Part shown: in pieces, positions 46,255 through 58,415 of the stretch
How the letters are laid out: the number at the start of each line of letters is the position of its first letter
Position numbering within the stretch: position 1 is the stretch's first letter
NCBI GenBank assembly: GCA_944989445.1
Contig: CALYLW010000547.1
Span: forward strand, 62,001-126,000
DNA: 64,000 nt
Origin: Ampullaceana balthica
Lineage: Eukaryota; Mollusca; Gastropoda; Lymnaeidae
Direction: 5' to 3'
Notes under the pieces: model-generated
Told to the model about the DNA's origin: nothing
The model's database searches: none
The model's input: the letters and a program-made list of their open reading frames with translations, nothing else
Program-made: the position numbers and the translations under genes

Positions 46255-48075
46255 CAAGTCTTGTTTCTTGTCTAAATGAATTGTTCATCGTTACAGACTT
46301 TCTTTGTACCCAAAAGTCTTGTTTCTTGTCTCACTGAATTGTTCATCGTTACAGACTTTCTTTGTACCACAAGTCTTGTTTCTTGTCTAAATGAATTGTT
46401 CATCGTTACAGACTTTCTTTGTACCCAAAAGTCTTGTTTCTTGTCTCACTGAATTGTTCATCGTTACAGACTTTCTTTGTACCACAAGTCTTGTTTCTTG
46501 TCTAAATGAATTGTTCATCGTTACAGACTTTCTTTGTACCCAAAAGTCTTGTTTCTTGTCTCACTGAATTGTTCATCGTTACAGACTTTCTTTGTACCAC
46601 AAGTCTTGTTTCTTGTCTAAATGAATTGTTCATCATTACAGACTTTCTTTGTACCCAAAAGTCTTGTTTCTTGTCTCACTGAATTGTTCATCGTTACAGA
46701 CTTTCTTTGTACCACAAGTCTTGTTTCTTGTCTCACTGAATTGTTCATCGTTACAGACTTTCTTTGTACCACAAGTCTTGTTTCTTGTCTCACTGAATTG
46801 TTCATCGTTAAATACTTTCTTTGTACCCAAAAGTCTTGTTTCTTGTCTGACTGAATTGTTCATCGTTACAGACTTTCTTTGTACCACAAGTCTTGTTTCT
46901 TGTCTCACTGAATTGTTCATCGTTACAGACTTTCTTTGTACCACAAGTCTTGTTTCTTGTCTCACTGAATTGTTCATCGTTACAGACTTTATTTGTACCA
47001 CAAGTCTTGTTTCTTGTCTCACTGAATTGTTCATCGTTACAGACTTTCTTTGTACCCACAAGTCATGTTTCTTGTCTAACTGAATTGTTCATCGTTACAG
47101 ACTTTCTTTGTACCGACAAGTCATGTTTCTTGTCTGACTGAATTGTTCATCGTTACAGACTTTCTTTGTACCGACAAGTCATGTTTCTTGTCTGACTGAA
47201 TTGTTCATCGTTACAGACTTTCTTTGTACCCAAAAGTCATGTTTCTTGTCTGACTGAATTGTTCATCGTTACAGACTTTCTTTGTACCCAAAAGTCATGT
47301 TTCTTGTCTGACTGAATTGTTCATCGTTACAGACTTTCTTTGTACCCACAAGTCATGTTTCTTGTCTGACTGAATTGTTCATCGGTAAAGATTTTGTTTG
47401 TACCCAAAAGTCATGTTACTTGTCTGACTGAATTGTTCATCGTTATAGACTTTCTTTGTACCCACAAGTCATGTTTCTTGTCTGACTGAATTGTTCATCG
47501 TTACAGACTTTATTTGAACCTACAAGTCATGTTTCTTGTCTGACTGAATGGTTCATCGTTACAGATTTTCTTTGTACCCAAAAGTCATGTTTCTTGTCTG
47601 ACTGAATTGTTCATCGTTACAGACTTTCTTTGTACCCACAAGTCATGTTTCTTGTCTGACTGAATTGTTCATCGGTAAAGATTTTGTTTGTACCCAAAAG
47701 TCATGTTACTTGTCTGACTGAATTGTTCATCGTTATAGACTTTCTTTGTACCCACAAGTCATGTTTCTTGTCTGACTGAATTGTTCATCGTTACAGACTT
47801 TCTTTGTACCCAAAAGTCATGTTTCTTGTCTGACTGAATTGTTCATCGTTACAGACTTTCTTTGTACCCACAAGTCATGTTTCTTGTCTGACTGAATTGT
47901 TCATCGGTAAAGATTTTGTTTGTACCCAAAAGTCATGTTACTTGTCTGACTGAATTGTTCATCGTTATAGACTTTCTTTGTACCCACAAGTCATGTTTCT
48001 TGTCTGACTGAATTGTTCATCGTTACAGACTTTCTTTGTACCCAAAAGTCATGTTTCTTGTCTGACTGACTGCCA
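46255..48075. repeat. 58-bp minisatellite, about 31 copies
   Basis: Units contain GAATTGTTCATCGTTACAGA and TTTCTTGTCT. To about 46620, units alternate strictly between CCCAAAAGTCTTG with CTCACTG and CCACAAGTCTTG with CTAAATG, a 115-bp dimer. From about 47050 CATG replaces CTTG, and a multi-unit block with ATCGGTAAAGATTTTG recurs. Confidence 0.94.
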
Positions 48076-48171
48076 TGTGTTACATCTTTGTTGGCACGCA
48101 TGGACTTTCACTGACTAGATACAGTATTCCTCGTGCTAGTGAGTTAACGACCTGCTGACTGGTCGCACGTA

Positions 48172-48870
48172 CTTCTTTAAGATGCTGTATAAATCAAGAC
48201 ATGAAGTAGGAGGCAGTTATTAAGATGTTGTATAAATCAAGACATGAAGTAGGAGGCAGTTATTAAGATGCTGTACAACTCAAGACATGAAGTAGGAGGC
48301 AGTTATTAAGATGCTGTATAACTCAAGACATGAAGTAGGAGGCAGTTATTAAGATGCTGTATAAATCAAGACATGAATTAGGAGGCAGTTATTAAGATGC
48401 TGTATAACTCAAGACATGAAGTAGGAGGCAGTTATTAAGATGCTGTATAAATCAAGACATGAAGTAGGAGGCAGTTATTAAGATGCTGTATAAATCAAGA
48501 CATGAAGTAGGAGGCAGTTATTAAGATGCTGTACAACTCAAGACATGAAGTAGGAGGCAGTTATTAAGATGCTGTAAAACTCAAGACATGAAGTAGGAGG
48601 CAGTTATTAAGATGCTGTATAAATCAAGACATGAAGTAGGAGGCAGTTATTAAGATGTATAAATCAAGACATGAAGTAGGAGGCAGTTATTAAGATGTAT
48701 AAATCAAGACATGAAGTAGGAGGCAGTTATTAAGATGTATAAATCAAGACATGAAGTAGGAGGCAGTTATTAAGATGTTGTATAACTCAAGACATGAAGT
48801 AGGAGGCAGTTATTAAGATGTTGTATAAATCAAGACATGAAGTAGGAGGCAGTTATTAAGATGCTGTATA
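48172..48870. repeat. 43-bp minisatellite, about 16 copies
   Basis: Units contain ATCAAGACATGAAGTAGGAG then GCAGTTATTAAGATG. Four consecutive units (about 48650-48770) lack CTGT and are shorter. Confidence 0.94.
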
Positions 48871-48899
48871 AATTTTCCGTTAGGTTTACGATGTTGCAT

Positions 48900-51127
48900 A
48901 CCAAAATGCGAGATACAAACATTAGCGAGTGGGTCAAATGTGAGATACAAACATTAGCGAGTGGGTCAAATGTGAGATACAAACATTACCGAGTGGGACA
49001 AATGTGGGATACAAACATTAGCGAGTGGGTCAAATGTGAGATACAAACATTAGCGAGTGGGTCAAATGTGAGATACAAACATTAGCGAGTGGGTCAAATG
49101 TGAGATACAAACATTAGCGAGTGGGTCAAATGTGAGATACAAACATTAGCGAGTGGGTCAAATGTGAGATACAAACATTAGCGAGTGGGTCAAATGTGAG
49201 ATACAAACATTACCGAGTGGGACAAATGTGGGATACAAACATTAGCGAGTGGGTCAAAAGTGGGGTACAAACATTAGCGAGTGGGTCAAATGTGAGATAC
49301 AAACATTAGCGAGTGGGTCAAATGTGAGATACAAACATTAGCGAGTGGGTCAAATGTGAGATACAAACATTAGCGAGTGGGTCAAATGTGAGATACAAAC
49401 ATTACCGAGTGGGACAAATGTGGGATACAAACATTAGCGAGTGGGTCAAAAGTGGGGTACAAACATTAGCGAGTGGGTCAAAAGTGGGATACAAACACTA
49501 GGGAGTGGGTCAAATGTGGGATACAAACACTAGGGAGTGGGTCAAATGTGGGATACAAACACTAGGGAGTGGGTCAAATGTGGGATACAAACATTAGCGA
49601 GTGGGTCAAATGTGGGATACAAACATTACCGAGTGGGACAAATGTGGGATACAAACATTAGCGAGTGGGTCAAATGTGAGATACAAACACTAGGGAGTGG
49701 GTCAAATGTGGGATACAAACATTACCGAGTGGGAAAAATGTGGGATACAAATTTTAGCGAGTGGGTCAAAAGTGGGATACAAACACTAGGGAGTGGGTCA
49801 AATGTGGGATACAAACACTAGCGAGTGGGTCAAATGTGGGATACAAACATTACCGAGTGGGACAAATGTGGGATACAAACATTACCGAGTGGGTCAAATG
49901 TGAGATACAAACATTACCGAGTGGGACAAATGTGGGATACAAACATTAGCGATTGGGTCAAAAGTGGGGTACAAACATTAGCGAGTGGGTCAAAAGTGGG
50001 ATACAAACACTAGCGAGTGGGTCAAATGTGGGATACAACCACTAGGGAGTGGGTCAAATGTGGGATACAAACATTACCGAGTGGGACAAATGTGGGATAC
50101 AAACATTAGCGAGTGGGTCAAAAGTGGGGTACAAACATTAGCGAGTGGGACAAAAGTGGGATACAAACACTAGCGAGTGGGTCAAATGTGGGATACAAAC
50201 ACTAGGGAGTGGGTCAAATGTGGGATACAAACATTACCGAGTGGGTCAAAAGTGGGATACAAACATTAGCGAGTGGGTCAAAAGTGGGGTACACACATTA
50301 GCGTGTGGGTCAAAAGTGGGATACAAACACTAGCGAGTGGGTCAAATGTGGGATACAAACATTAGCGAGTGGGTCAAAAATGGGTACAAACACTAGGGAG
50401 TGGGTCAAATGTGGGATACAAACATTAGGGTTGGGTCAAAAGTGGGATACAAACACTAGCGAGTGGGTCAAATGTGGGATACAAATACTAGGGAGTGGGT
50501 CAAATGTGAGATACAAACATTAGCGAGTGGGTCAAATGTGAGATACAAACATTACCGAGTGGGACAAATGTGGGATACAAACATTAGGGAGTGGGTCAAA
50601 AGTGGGGTAAAAACATTAGCGAGTGGGTCAAATGTGGGATACAAACATTAGCGAGTGGGTCAAATGTGGGATACAAACATTAGCGAGTGGGTCAAAAGTG
50701 GGGTACAAACACTAGGGAGTTGGTCAAATGTGGGATACAAACATTACCGAGTGGGACAAATGTGGGATACAAACATTAGCGAGTGGGTCAAATGTGGGAT
50801 ACAAACACTAGGGAGTGGGTCAAATGTGGGATACAAACACTAGCGAGTGGGTCAAATGTGAGATACAAACATTACCGAGTGGGACAAATGTGGGATACAA
50901 ACATTAGCGAGTGGGTCAAAAGTGGGGTACAAACATTAGCGAGTGGGGCAAATGTGGGATACAAACACTAGGGAGTGGGTCAAATGTGGGATACAAACAT
51001 TAGCGAGTGGGTCAAATGTGGGATACAAACACTAGGGAGTGGGTCAAATGTGGGATACAAACACTAGGGAGTGGGTCAAATGTGGGATACAAACACTAGG
51101 CAGTGGGTCAAATGTGGGATACAAACT
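48900..51127. repeat. 32-bp minisatellite, about 69 copies
   Basis: Units contain GAGTGGGTCAAATGTGGGAT then ACAAACATTAGC. Variant types (TGTGAGAT, TGTGGGAT, AGTGGGGT; GGACAAA; CACTAGG) follow each other in a recurring five-unit order, seen as a 160-bp step of start codons at 49825, 49985, 50145 and 50305. Confidence 0.95.
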
Positions 51128-51590
51128 ACAGAAGATGTAGGTATCATTGGTAGTTGGTACGTTTAACAAATTAATGTTATTTGGAACAGGTTAAACTAGC
51201 TGGAAAAAAAAAGGGGGGGGGTAAATTGAGATGGGGGTTTCCATCACAAACAAACAAAAACCTGACCTTTTAATTACGGAAATATGTTAAAATATATTTA
51301 TATACACAAACTAATTTAATAATACATTAAAGATGTCCTACCTTTCCGTTAAGATATTACATATTTATTGCATGCAATCAGCCAATCGCAGGATTACAAG
51401 TTTTCTATAAGTATAAACAGAAGTCAGGTATTTTATCCTCCTATTGTCTATACTCTATACAGTTGGGCTGAAACGTCACGAGAATATCTTAAAACATTAT
51501 AGCAGTTGTTCTAAAACTGTGCACCATGGCACCAATTAGAGTTTCAGTGTCTCCATGATGGCACCACGTTATGTCACATCTGTAACATTG
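51128..51590. other. Spacer
   Basis: AT-rich with a short G run at about 51213-51220. No gene recognised. Confidence 0.5.
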
Positions 51591-51591
51591 C

Positions 51592-51903
51592 ATGGGATAG
51601 CGTGACATCTAGTGGACACATGGGATGGCGTGACATCTAGTGGACACATGGAATGGCGTGACATCTAGTGGACACATGGGATGGCGTGATATCTAGTGGA
51701 CACATGGAATGGCGTGACATCTAGTGGACACATAGGATGGCGTGACATCTAGTGGACACATGGGAGGGCGTGACATCTAGTGGACACATGGGAGGGCGTG
51801 ACATCTAGTGGACACATGGGATAGCGTGACATCTAGTGGACACATGGGAGGGCGTGACATCTAGTGGACACATGGGAGGGCGTGACATCTAGTGGACACA
51901 GTG
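51592..51903. repeat. 28-bp minisatellite, eleven copies
   Basis: Units contain GGCGTGACATCTAGTGGACA then CATGGGAT or CATGGGAG. Confidence 0.94.
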
Positions 51904-52600
51904 CTAACATTGACTGACCTGAGTTACCACAGTTGGCAGGTCCCTGGGCTAATAATGACGCCATTGGGGTTCTTTATACTTGTTTTATCAATATTGATCT
52001 TTATACTTGTTTTATCAAATAGATCTTTGTACTTGTTCTATCAACATTGATCATACAGTAATTGTGACGATTTTTTTGTTATAAGCTCAAATCTGTGCCT
52101 TGGAAAAATGCGTATTTAACAGAATAATTCTAGGAAAAAAACTTTTTTGAGAACCTCTGCACTTGATCCCAAACTAAAGGACATTCCCTGGTCCTAATCG
52201 TTAATGTTTGTAGCTTTGTATGAGCTCGTTGTACAGCTTAAATAACTTTTGTAATCAGATTCATGCCCTGGTCCAACCCAGCACAGCACTAGTCAGCAAT
52301 GAAACGCCCACCTAAGGATCTCTCTGGCCAGACACAATAAGACTTTTTCCGAGCTTAAGCTTGCACGTGTCAGTGAAAAGATCTTTTTTTTTAATAAAAA
52401 AACATATTTTTGTTTAAATCCATTTTCGTTCCTTAGATTTCAAAATACGTTAACTTACACGCAAAAAAGGGGGTGGGGGTAAGAATAAATGTTTATCTTC
52501 AATTGAACATTAAGTAAGGGTTAAAAACAAAAGTCACTTTGAAAGGTGAAGGTCAGGGGAGTTATTGTCATGGACACAGTAGCACGTACAAACTTTAGAG
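51904..52600. other. Spacer
   Basis: Three copies of a roughly 27-bp motif with ACTTGTTTTATCAA lie at about 51970-52050. The rest is unremarkable; no gene recognised. Confidence 0.5.
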
Positions 52601-52785
52601 CAGTGCTTCTCAAACTTTTTAGTATTGCCGACCAGCAGGAATATTTTCCATTGCACCGGGGACCGGTGCACTATTTTCCCTGCACTGACAATTTTTTCTG
52701 TCCTTTTTTTAGAACATCTGCGGACCGGCAGCGGATGGCTCACGGACCGGCACCGGTCCGCGGACCACCACTTTGAGAAGCAATG
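52601..52785. mobile_element. hAT MITE, 185 bp
   Basis: The left end is CAGTGCTTCTCAAACTTT and the right end complements to CATTGCTTCTCAAAGTGG. The interior has GC-rich inverted GGACCGG motifs. Flanks are CTTTAGAG (52593-52600) and CTTAGAGC, consistent with a duplicated 8-bp target that lost a T on the right. Confidence 0.88.
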
Positions 52786-53452
52786 CTTAGAGCAACTTTA
52801 GAGCAACTTTAGAACATCTTTAGAACAACTTTAGAACATCTTTAGAACAACTTTAGAGCAACTTAGAACAACTTTAGAACATCTTTAGAACAACTTTAGA
52901 ACATCTTTAGAACAACTTTAGAGCAACTTTAGAACAACTTTAGATCAACTTTAGAACAACTTTAGAACAACTTTAGAACAACTTTAGAACAACTTTAGAA
53001 CATCTTTAGAACATCTTTAGAGCAACTTTAAAACAACTATAGAACATCTTTAGAACAACTTTAGAGCAACTTTAGAACATCTTTAGAGAAATTTTAGAAC
53101 ATCTTTAGAACAACTTTAGAGCAACTTTAGAATAACTTTAGAACATCTTTAGAACAACTTTAGAACATCTTTAGAACAACTTTAGAGCAACTTTAGAACA
53201 ACTTTAGAACAACTTTAGAGCAACTTTAGAACATCTTTAGAACAACTTTAGAACATCTTTAGAACAACTTTTGAACAACTTTAGAACAACTTTAGAACAA
53301 CTTTAGAACATCTTTAGAACAACTTTAGAAAATCTTTAGAACAACTTTAGAACATCTTTAGAACAACTTTGGAACATCTTTAGAACAACTTTAGAACCTC
53401 TTTAGAGCAACTTTAGAACAACTTTAGAACAACTTTAGAACAACTTGGACAA
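52786..53452. repeat. 11-bp array, about 60 copies
   Basis: Alternating AACTTTAGAAC and ATCTTTAGAAC, with AACTTTAGAGC interspersed. It begins at the right flank of the MITE, and the only unit left of the MITE is the one split by it. Confidence 0.94.
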
Positions 53453-53499
53453 ATCGGGAAATGGATCACAAACAATCGCAAAAACAAACAATCAAATAA

Positions 53500-53935
53500 A
53501 GATACAAATATTCACACAAGCAATCAATCAAAAAAGATGCAAACATTCACACAAGCATTCAATCAAAAAAGATACAAACATTCACACACGCAATCAATCA
53601 AAAAAGATAAAAACATTCACACACGCAATCAATCAAAAAAGATAAAAACATTCACACAAGCAAGCCATAAAAAAAAAGATACAAACAATCGCACAAACAA
53701 TCACAAAAAAAGATACAAACAATCGTACAAACAATCAAAAAAAAAGATACAAACAATCGCACAACACAAACAATCAAACAAAAAAGATGCAAACAATCGC
53801 ACAAACAATCAAATAAAAAATATACAAACAATCGCACAAACAATCACACACAAAAATACAAATAAACACACAAAGATGCAAACAATCACACAAACAAAGA
53901 TACAAAACAATCACACACACAAAGATACAAACACT
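53500..53935. repeat. Degenerate A-rich repeat
   Basis: Irregular units of about 32-36 bp containing AAAGATACAAACAATC, CACAAGCAATCAATC and runs of A. Asn/Gln/Lys-rich open frames here are by-products. Confidence 0.85.
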
Positions 53936-54255
53936 CAGGGTAGATTTTCAAAAAAAAACACTTCTATTACTCATCTATCGTCAACTTAACACTTTCACAA
54001 CACATCTATCCACAACTTAACATTTCCATTTTTAGCGACCGTCAACGTAACGACACCATGGGTGTAGACAATGGAATTAGCTGTCAATCAGTTTGTTAAG
54101 ACAGCGTGGCTTGCCTGTGGACCCAGATTATAGTCATTTCTGTTCGTTCAATAACTTTATTCTAAAAGATTTCCTTCGTCATAAACTCCGTGACAACCAT
54201 AAATGGTATACAACCGGATATGACATGGACGAATCTATTTCTTTCCTCTGCTCTA

Positions 54256-54535
54256 AGTTGGATAGCTTCTCCCAAATGATGTAGGTCGTAAAACGTTCAT
54301 GCCGTTGACCGTTAAACAAATGATGTAGGTCGTAAAACGTTCATGCCGTTGACCGTTAAACAAATGATGTAGGTCGTAAAACGTTCATGCCGTTGACCGT
54401 TAAACAAATGATGTAGGTCGTAAAACGTTCATGCCGTTGACCGTTAAACAAATGATGTAGGTCGTAAAACGTTCATGCCGTTGACCGTTAAACAAATGAT
54501 GTAGCTCGTAAAACGTTCATGACGTTGACCGTTAA
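54256..54535. repeat. 44-bp minisatellite, about six copies
   Basis: Units contain CAAATGATGTAGGTCGTAAA then ACGTTCATGCCGTTGACC. The copies are almost perfect, so the array is young. Confidence 0.94.
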
Positions 54536-54613
54536 ATCATAATTTCATTGAAAGCGGACTGCGTAATAGCGGATCTATTTTTTTTCTCTCTATAACACAA
54601 AGTTCTTATCATT

Positions 54614-55211
54614 GAGTGGTACCTCGAGATACGAAATTAATCCGTTCCGGGGTGACTTGCGTATCTTGTATCTTTCGTATCTCGAACAAAGAATCCGTTA
54701 CACGCCTCACAGAACAACACTAAAAATGGAAAATATCGTGGTAAACTATAGAAAAACAAAGTAAGATTCTTCAAACCTTAAAAGTACACATTATAGATGA
54801 AATAAATAAATAATCAAACAATGAAAACAGAATAAAATAAATGACAAATAATATGTATAAAATGTGAACTTTTGCCTTTCGAGTGAGGCGATTAATTATG
54901 AATTTCTTTGAAGGCATGGCCATTAAAATACGTTTTTCCAAAACATTCACGAATTTAGGACACCAACACAAAACCACTACATCGTAAATGAAGCATGCAT
55001 GACACGCACGAACACACAGTTGCAATAGGACTGGAATTTACCAATAGGAGAGCAGAACTGTTCGTGGCACGTTCAATTACAAAAAATTCTTCTAGTGGCC
55101 TTTTGTATCTTTCGATTTTTTTCGCATCTTTCGCAACAAAAAATTATTCCAATGGCCTTTTGTATCTTGGAGCATTCGTATCTTGAAGCATTCTTATGTC
55201 CAGGTACCACT
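54614..55211. mobile_element. Nonautonomous DNA transposon with GTGGTACC ends
   Basis: The left end GAGTGGTACCTCGAGATACG and the right end (complement CAGTGGTACCTGGACATAAG) share an inverted AGTGGTACCT. TA follows the right end, as in Tc1/mariner-type insertions, but the left flank lacks it. Inside, TGGCCTTTTGTATCTT occurs twice. No transposase was found. Confidence 0.68.
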
Positions 55212-56160
55212 GTACTAAAATGAATCAAAAGTTCCCAAAGTTTTTCACGCGTCTGCAATCACGCCTCGCGCTGAAACAATATGTGAAGGTTACTTGATAA
55301 AACTAAAATATATAAAGATAATTATTACTGGCTTGGAAATATTTCTTCAGACTGTCCCATAAGATTAAAATCTCTTTTCTTCACGCATGAATGCAGAAAG
55401 TCCAATTAATTTTCGAGGTGCTTCGGTGCAGACCTTTCAGCCTTCACGTGACATTTAGTCAGAATGTGACATATTTGGCTTCAATATCATTTACACCACA
55501 TGGCTTCAGCACAATCCCCTATGTCAATGTGGTATTATTCATCGACCTGAACCAAAAAATTTTTGTTTAGTTTTGGCCTTGGCACAGAGTTTAGCACTGG
55601 AAGAATCCATATGACATCGCTCTCATGACAGCAGATCAAAGAAACCCCGATATACGGAAGACAATGTAGTCGAAGAAAGGGGGCGGTGGGTGGTGTAATT
55701 AGATACGATTATTATGTTTGTGGTTTCAAGCAAATGAAATTAGATGTCTGTACACAGAGTTTACCACGTGGTTATAGAATAAGACCTTCTATTTAAGTCC
55801 TTGAGGCCACGATTCTATTTATAAGCCATAGGCTGAAACCGAATCCATCTTTTTAATTGATTAAAACGACTCAAGTCTTTGAATGTGGCCGCAACGAAGG
55901 GAAGTAACCAACCAGTGCAAGTAACGGTAAACATGAGTGTAGAGCCTTGTTTCTGTCATTGAACGAATCTTGGGTGTAAATCTTTGTTCTTGACAATGTA
56001 TGACAAGATTGAATACGTCAACAAAAAAAGAAAACCACCATCAAATAGTTGCATGGTTTAAATAGAAATAATAACATAACATTACTATTTAGTAGTATGG
56101 TCAAAAGTCTCATTTAAAAAACTCGACTTTTAATAATGATGATAACAATACCTATTGTTA
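55212..56160. other. Spacer
   Basis: No gene, array or element recognised. Confidence 0.45.
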
Positions 56161-57140
56161 AATCCTTTATATTGACTCGTGGCGTCTGCTTGCTTGACTG
56201 GTGCCTTGAATGGCGAAAAAATTTGGATCGATTTTTAACCCACTTTCTCGTATGCTAGCGAGGTTAAATTTTGCAGGCAGACTTGTGCCGACGATCACAA
56301 TGATCTATCAAAATTTCAGATCGATCGAATGTACTGTAATTAAATTAATGAATTTTTAGATTATCTCTATGTATCTCTATGTAGTATGTTAATTTGTGTG
56401 CTAGAGTGTCGCGGTGCGTATTATATTGAACAACCTTTTTAATATTTTAAAGTCACGCGGTGCGGTGCGTATTGTATTGACGATACTTTTTAAAAATATA
56501 TTCCCGATCTGCAAATTTAAATGCTAGTAATTGCTAGTCTGTCTCGCGGTGCGCACTATATAAAACTATATTAGACATGTTTTTATAACCCTTTTCCCGT
56601 GATCAAATCAAGCTGAAATTTAGCAGGCAGACTGTAGTAGTTTGTTTTTTAACGCAATTTCCCTCGGAAAAATTGCGTTTGTAGATTCGAAATGTTTTTA
56701 ACGTTTGCACATGCAACTCCTCCTGAACCATACCAAATAGAGGGTTCGGGTCTTTTGCAAATATGCTAAGGAGGTCCCAAGGATGTGCAACGGCCAAAAA
56801 AATACCGACTGGATTTCCTGGAAAATAAAAAAAATCCGAAAAATTATACATATTTTGTGAATTGCTCGCCAACCATAACATCTATCGGGTTGAAACAAAC
56901 GCCAAACAATAGCTAATAATATTTAGAACAATTTTGGAGAATGAATTTTTTTTAAATCTCTTTTCGTTGACTCCCGGAATTTTAGAAGCAATTTTTGAAA
57001 GCGATTGTTTTGTTTATTTTCAAGATTATGGATTTGAAATTACTTTTGATGTAATCTAGAATGATACTTAATGGGGTTTCTCCGCTTTGTGAATGCTTAT
57101 GTTAGATTGTTGTGTGGTGCGCATTATATTGACACATTCT
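56161..57140. other. Decayed dispersed repeats
   Basis: CAAAATTTCAGATCGATCGA with ATGTACTGTAATTAAATTA at about 56308-56350 matches the body of the composite foldback family. Three or four copies of GCGGTGCGTATTATATTGA-like sequence recur between 56408 and 57130. No gene was seen. Confidence 0.5.
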
Positions 57141-57151
57141 TGGTGTGATGT

Positions 57152-57362
57152 AGTGTGAAACTCATCCCTCTCCCAAAGCAACTTATCCCTCTTACAGAGA
57201 AACTCATTCCTCTCTCAGAGCAACTCATCCCTCTTTCAGAGAAACTCATCCCTCTTTCAGAGAAACTCATCCCTCTCTCAGAGAAACTTATGCCTCTCTC
57301 AGAGAAACTTATCCCTCTCATAGAAACTCATCCCTTTCCCAGAGAAACTCATTACTTTCCCG
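57152..57362. repeat. 21-bp minisatellite, about ten copies
   Basis: Units contain GAAACTCATCCCTCTTTCAG. Both strands stay open because 21 is a multiple of three (LIPLSEK on plus, MSFSERG on minus). No flanking domain supports a gene. Confidence 0.92.
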
Positions 57363-58075
57363 CCAAGACAGAGAAAAGAGGCCATGACACAGTCTGACAC
57401 AAGAACACAAACCAGGAGCTGCTCGTTCCTGCCAAGGACGCTTGGTGGCTGGAAAAAGCTTCCGAGGGGATCAGTTAATGTGACAACCATTGACACATGT
57501 TTGTCTACTGACGTCTGTTCCCCAACCTCCAGTCAACAATACCCCATGAGGAGCTCTACCAAGTATTATCTTCAAGGACGTTAAAACAAAACAACTTTTC
57601 AGAGGAGCCATAATGGTCCGAGTATTGGTCCTGGGCTCCTAATAAATAGTACAAGAAGAATTAACCGACATCGTGAAATTACCTGAAAAATCTATTTAAA
57701 AAATAATAAATCTGCAAGACAAATTTAAATTTCCTTGAACTTTTTTTCGTAAGTCTATGCGGGAATTCCCATTGTATAAAATCGGTCAGATTGTTCAGAA
57801 CAAGACTAGAATATCAGGACTCTACTCAGGTAGATGTCACGGCATTACAAGTACAGACTAGAGATTTTTATCTGCCTCTGACAAATTTTTTAACGAGAGA
57901 TGAATTATCAATGTTATTATTTAAATAGATGTAAGTAGAAAGGTCAATGAACTAGCGGTCATTTTACAGCCTACCGATTGTGCAAGAAAATGCGATCAAT
58001 ATTGATTTTAACAGACGAAAATATTTACTATATATCGGAGCTCCATAAGCATTGTGCCGTAGTTGAACACATGCG
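57363..58075. other. Spacer
   Basis: Short open frames occur on both strands near 57384-57584 without recognisable domains. Nothing else was seen. Confidence 0.4.
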
Positions 58076-58077
58076 TG

Positions 58078-58415
58078 CTATTACACACTGGCATACCTTG
58101 GCACACTGGCGTGTATGGGCACACTGGCGTGTATGGGCACACTGGCGTGCCATGACACTCTGACGTTAAACACTGACATGCCTTAACACACTAACGTGCC
58201 TTGACACTCTGACGTGCCTTGACACACTGGCATGCCCTGACACACTGGCGTGCCTTGACACACTGGCTTTCCTTGACACACAGACGTGTTTCGAAACAAT
58301 ACCTTGACTTGGCACTCTGGCGTACCTTGACACACTAACGTGCCTTGGCACACTGGCGTGCCTTTACACTCTTGCGTGCCTAGACACAATGACGTGCCTT
58401 GGAACACTGACATGT
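58078..58415. repeat. 18-bp minisatellite, about 18 copies
   Basis: Units resemble GACACACTGGCGTGCCTT and are quite diverged. Several frames on both strands are open. Confidence 0.92.

Noticed and set aside
46621..47141. Cys/Leu-rich and Asn/Arg-rich open frames on both strands
   Set aside because: Derived from the 58-bp array.
48861..50971. Series of 62-residue open frames at regular steps
   Set aside because: They follow the 160-bp period of the 32-bp minisatellite; each ends at the same repeat-derived stop.
54093..54284. Possible exon (63 codons) before the 44-bp array
   Set aside because: The composition looks protein-like, but there is no recognisable domain and no convincing pair of splice sites; it ends in the repeat.
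57299..57584. Open frames on both strands next to the 21-bp array
   Set aside because: No domain recognised and overlapping frames are equally long; part of the sequence is repeat-derived.
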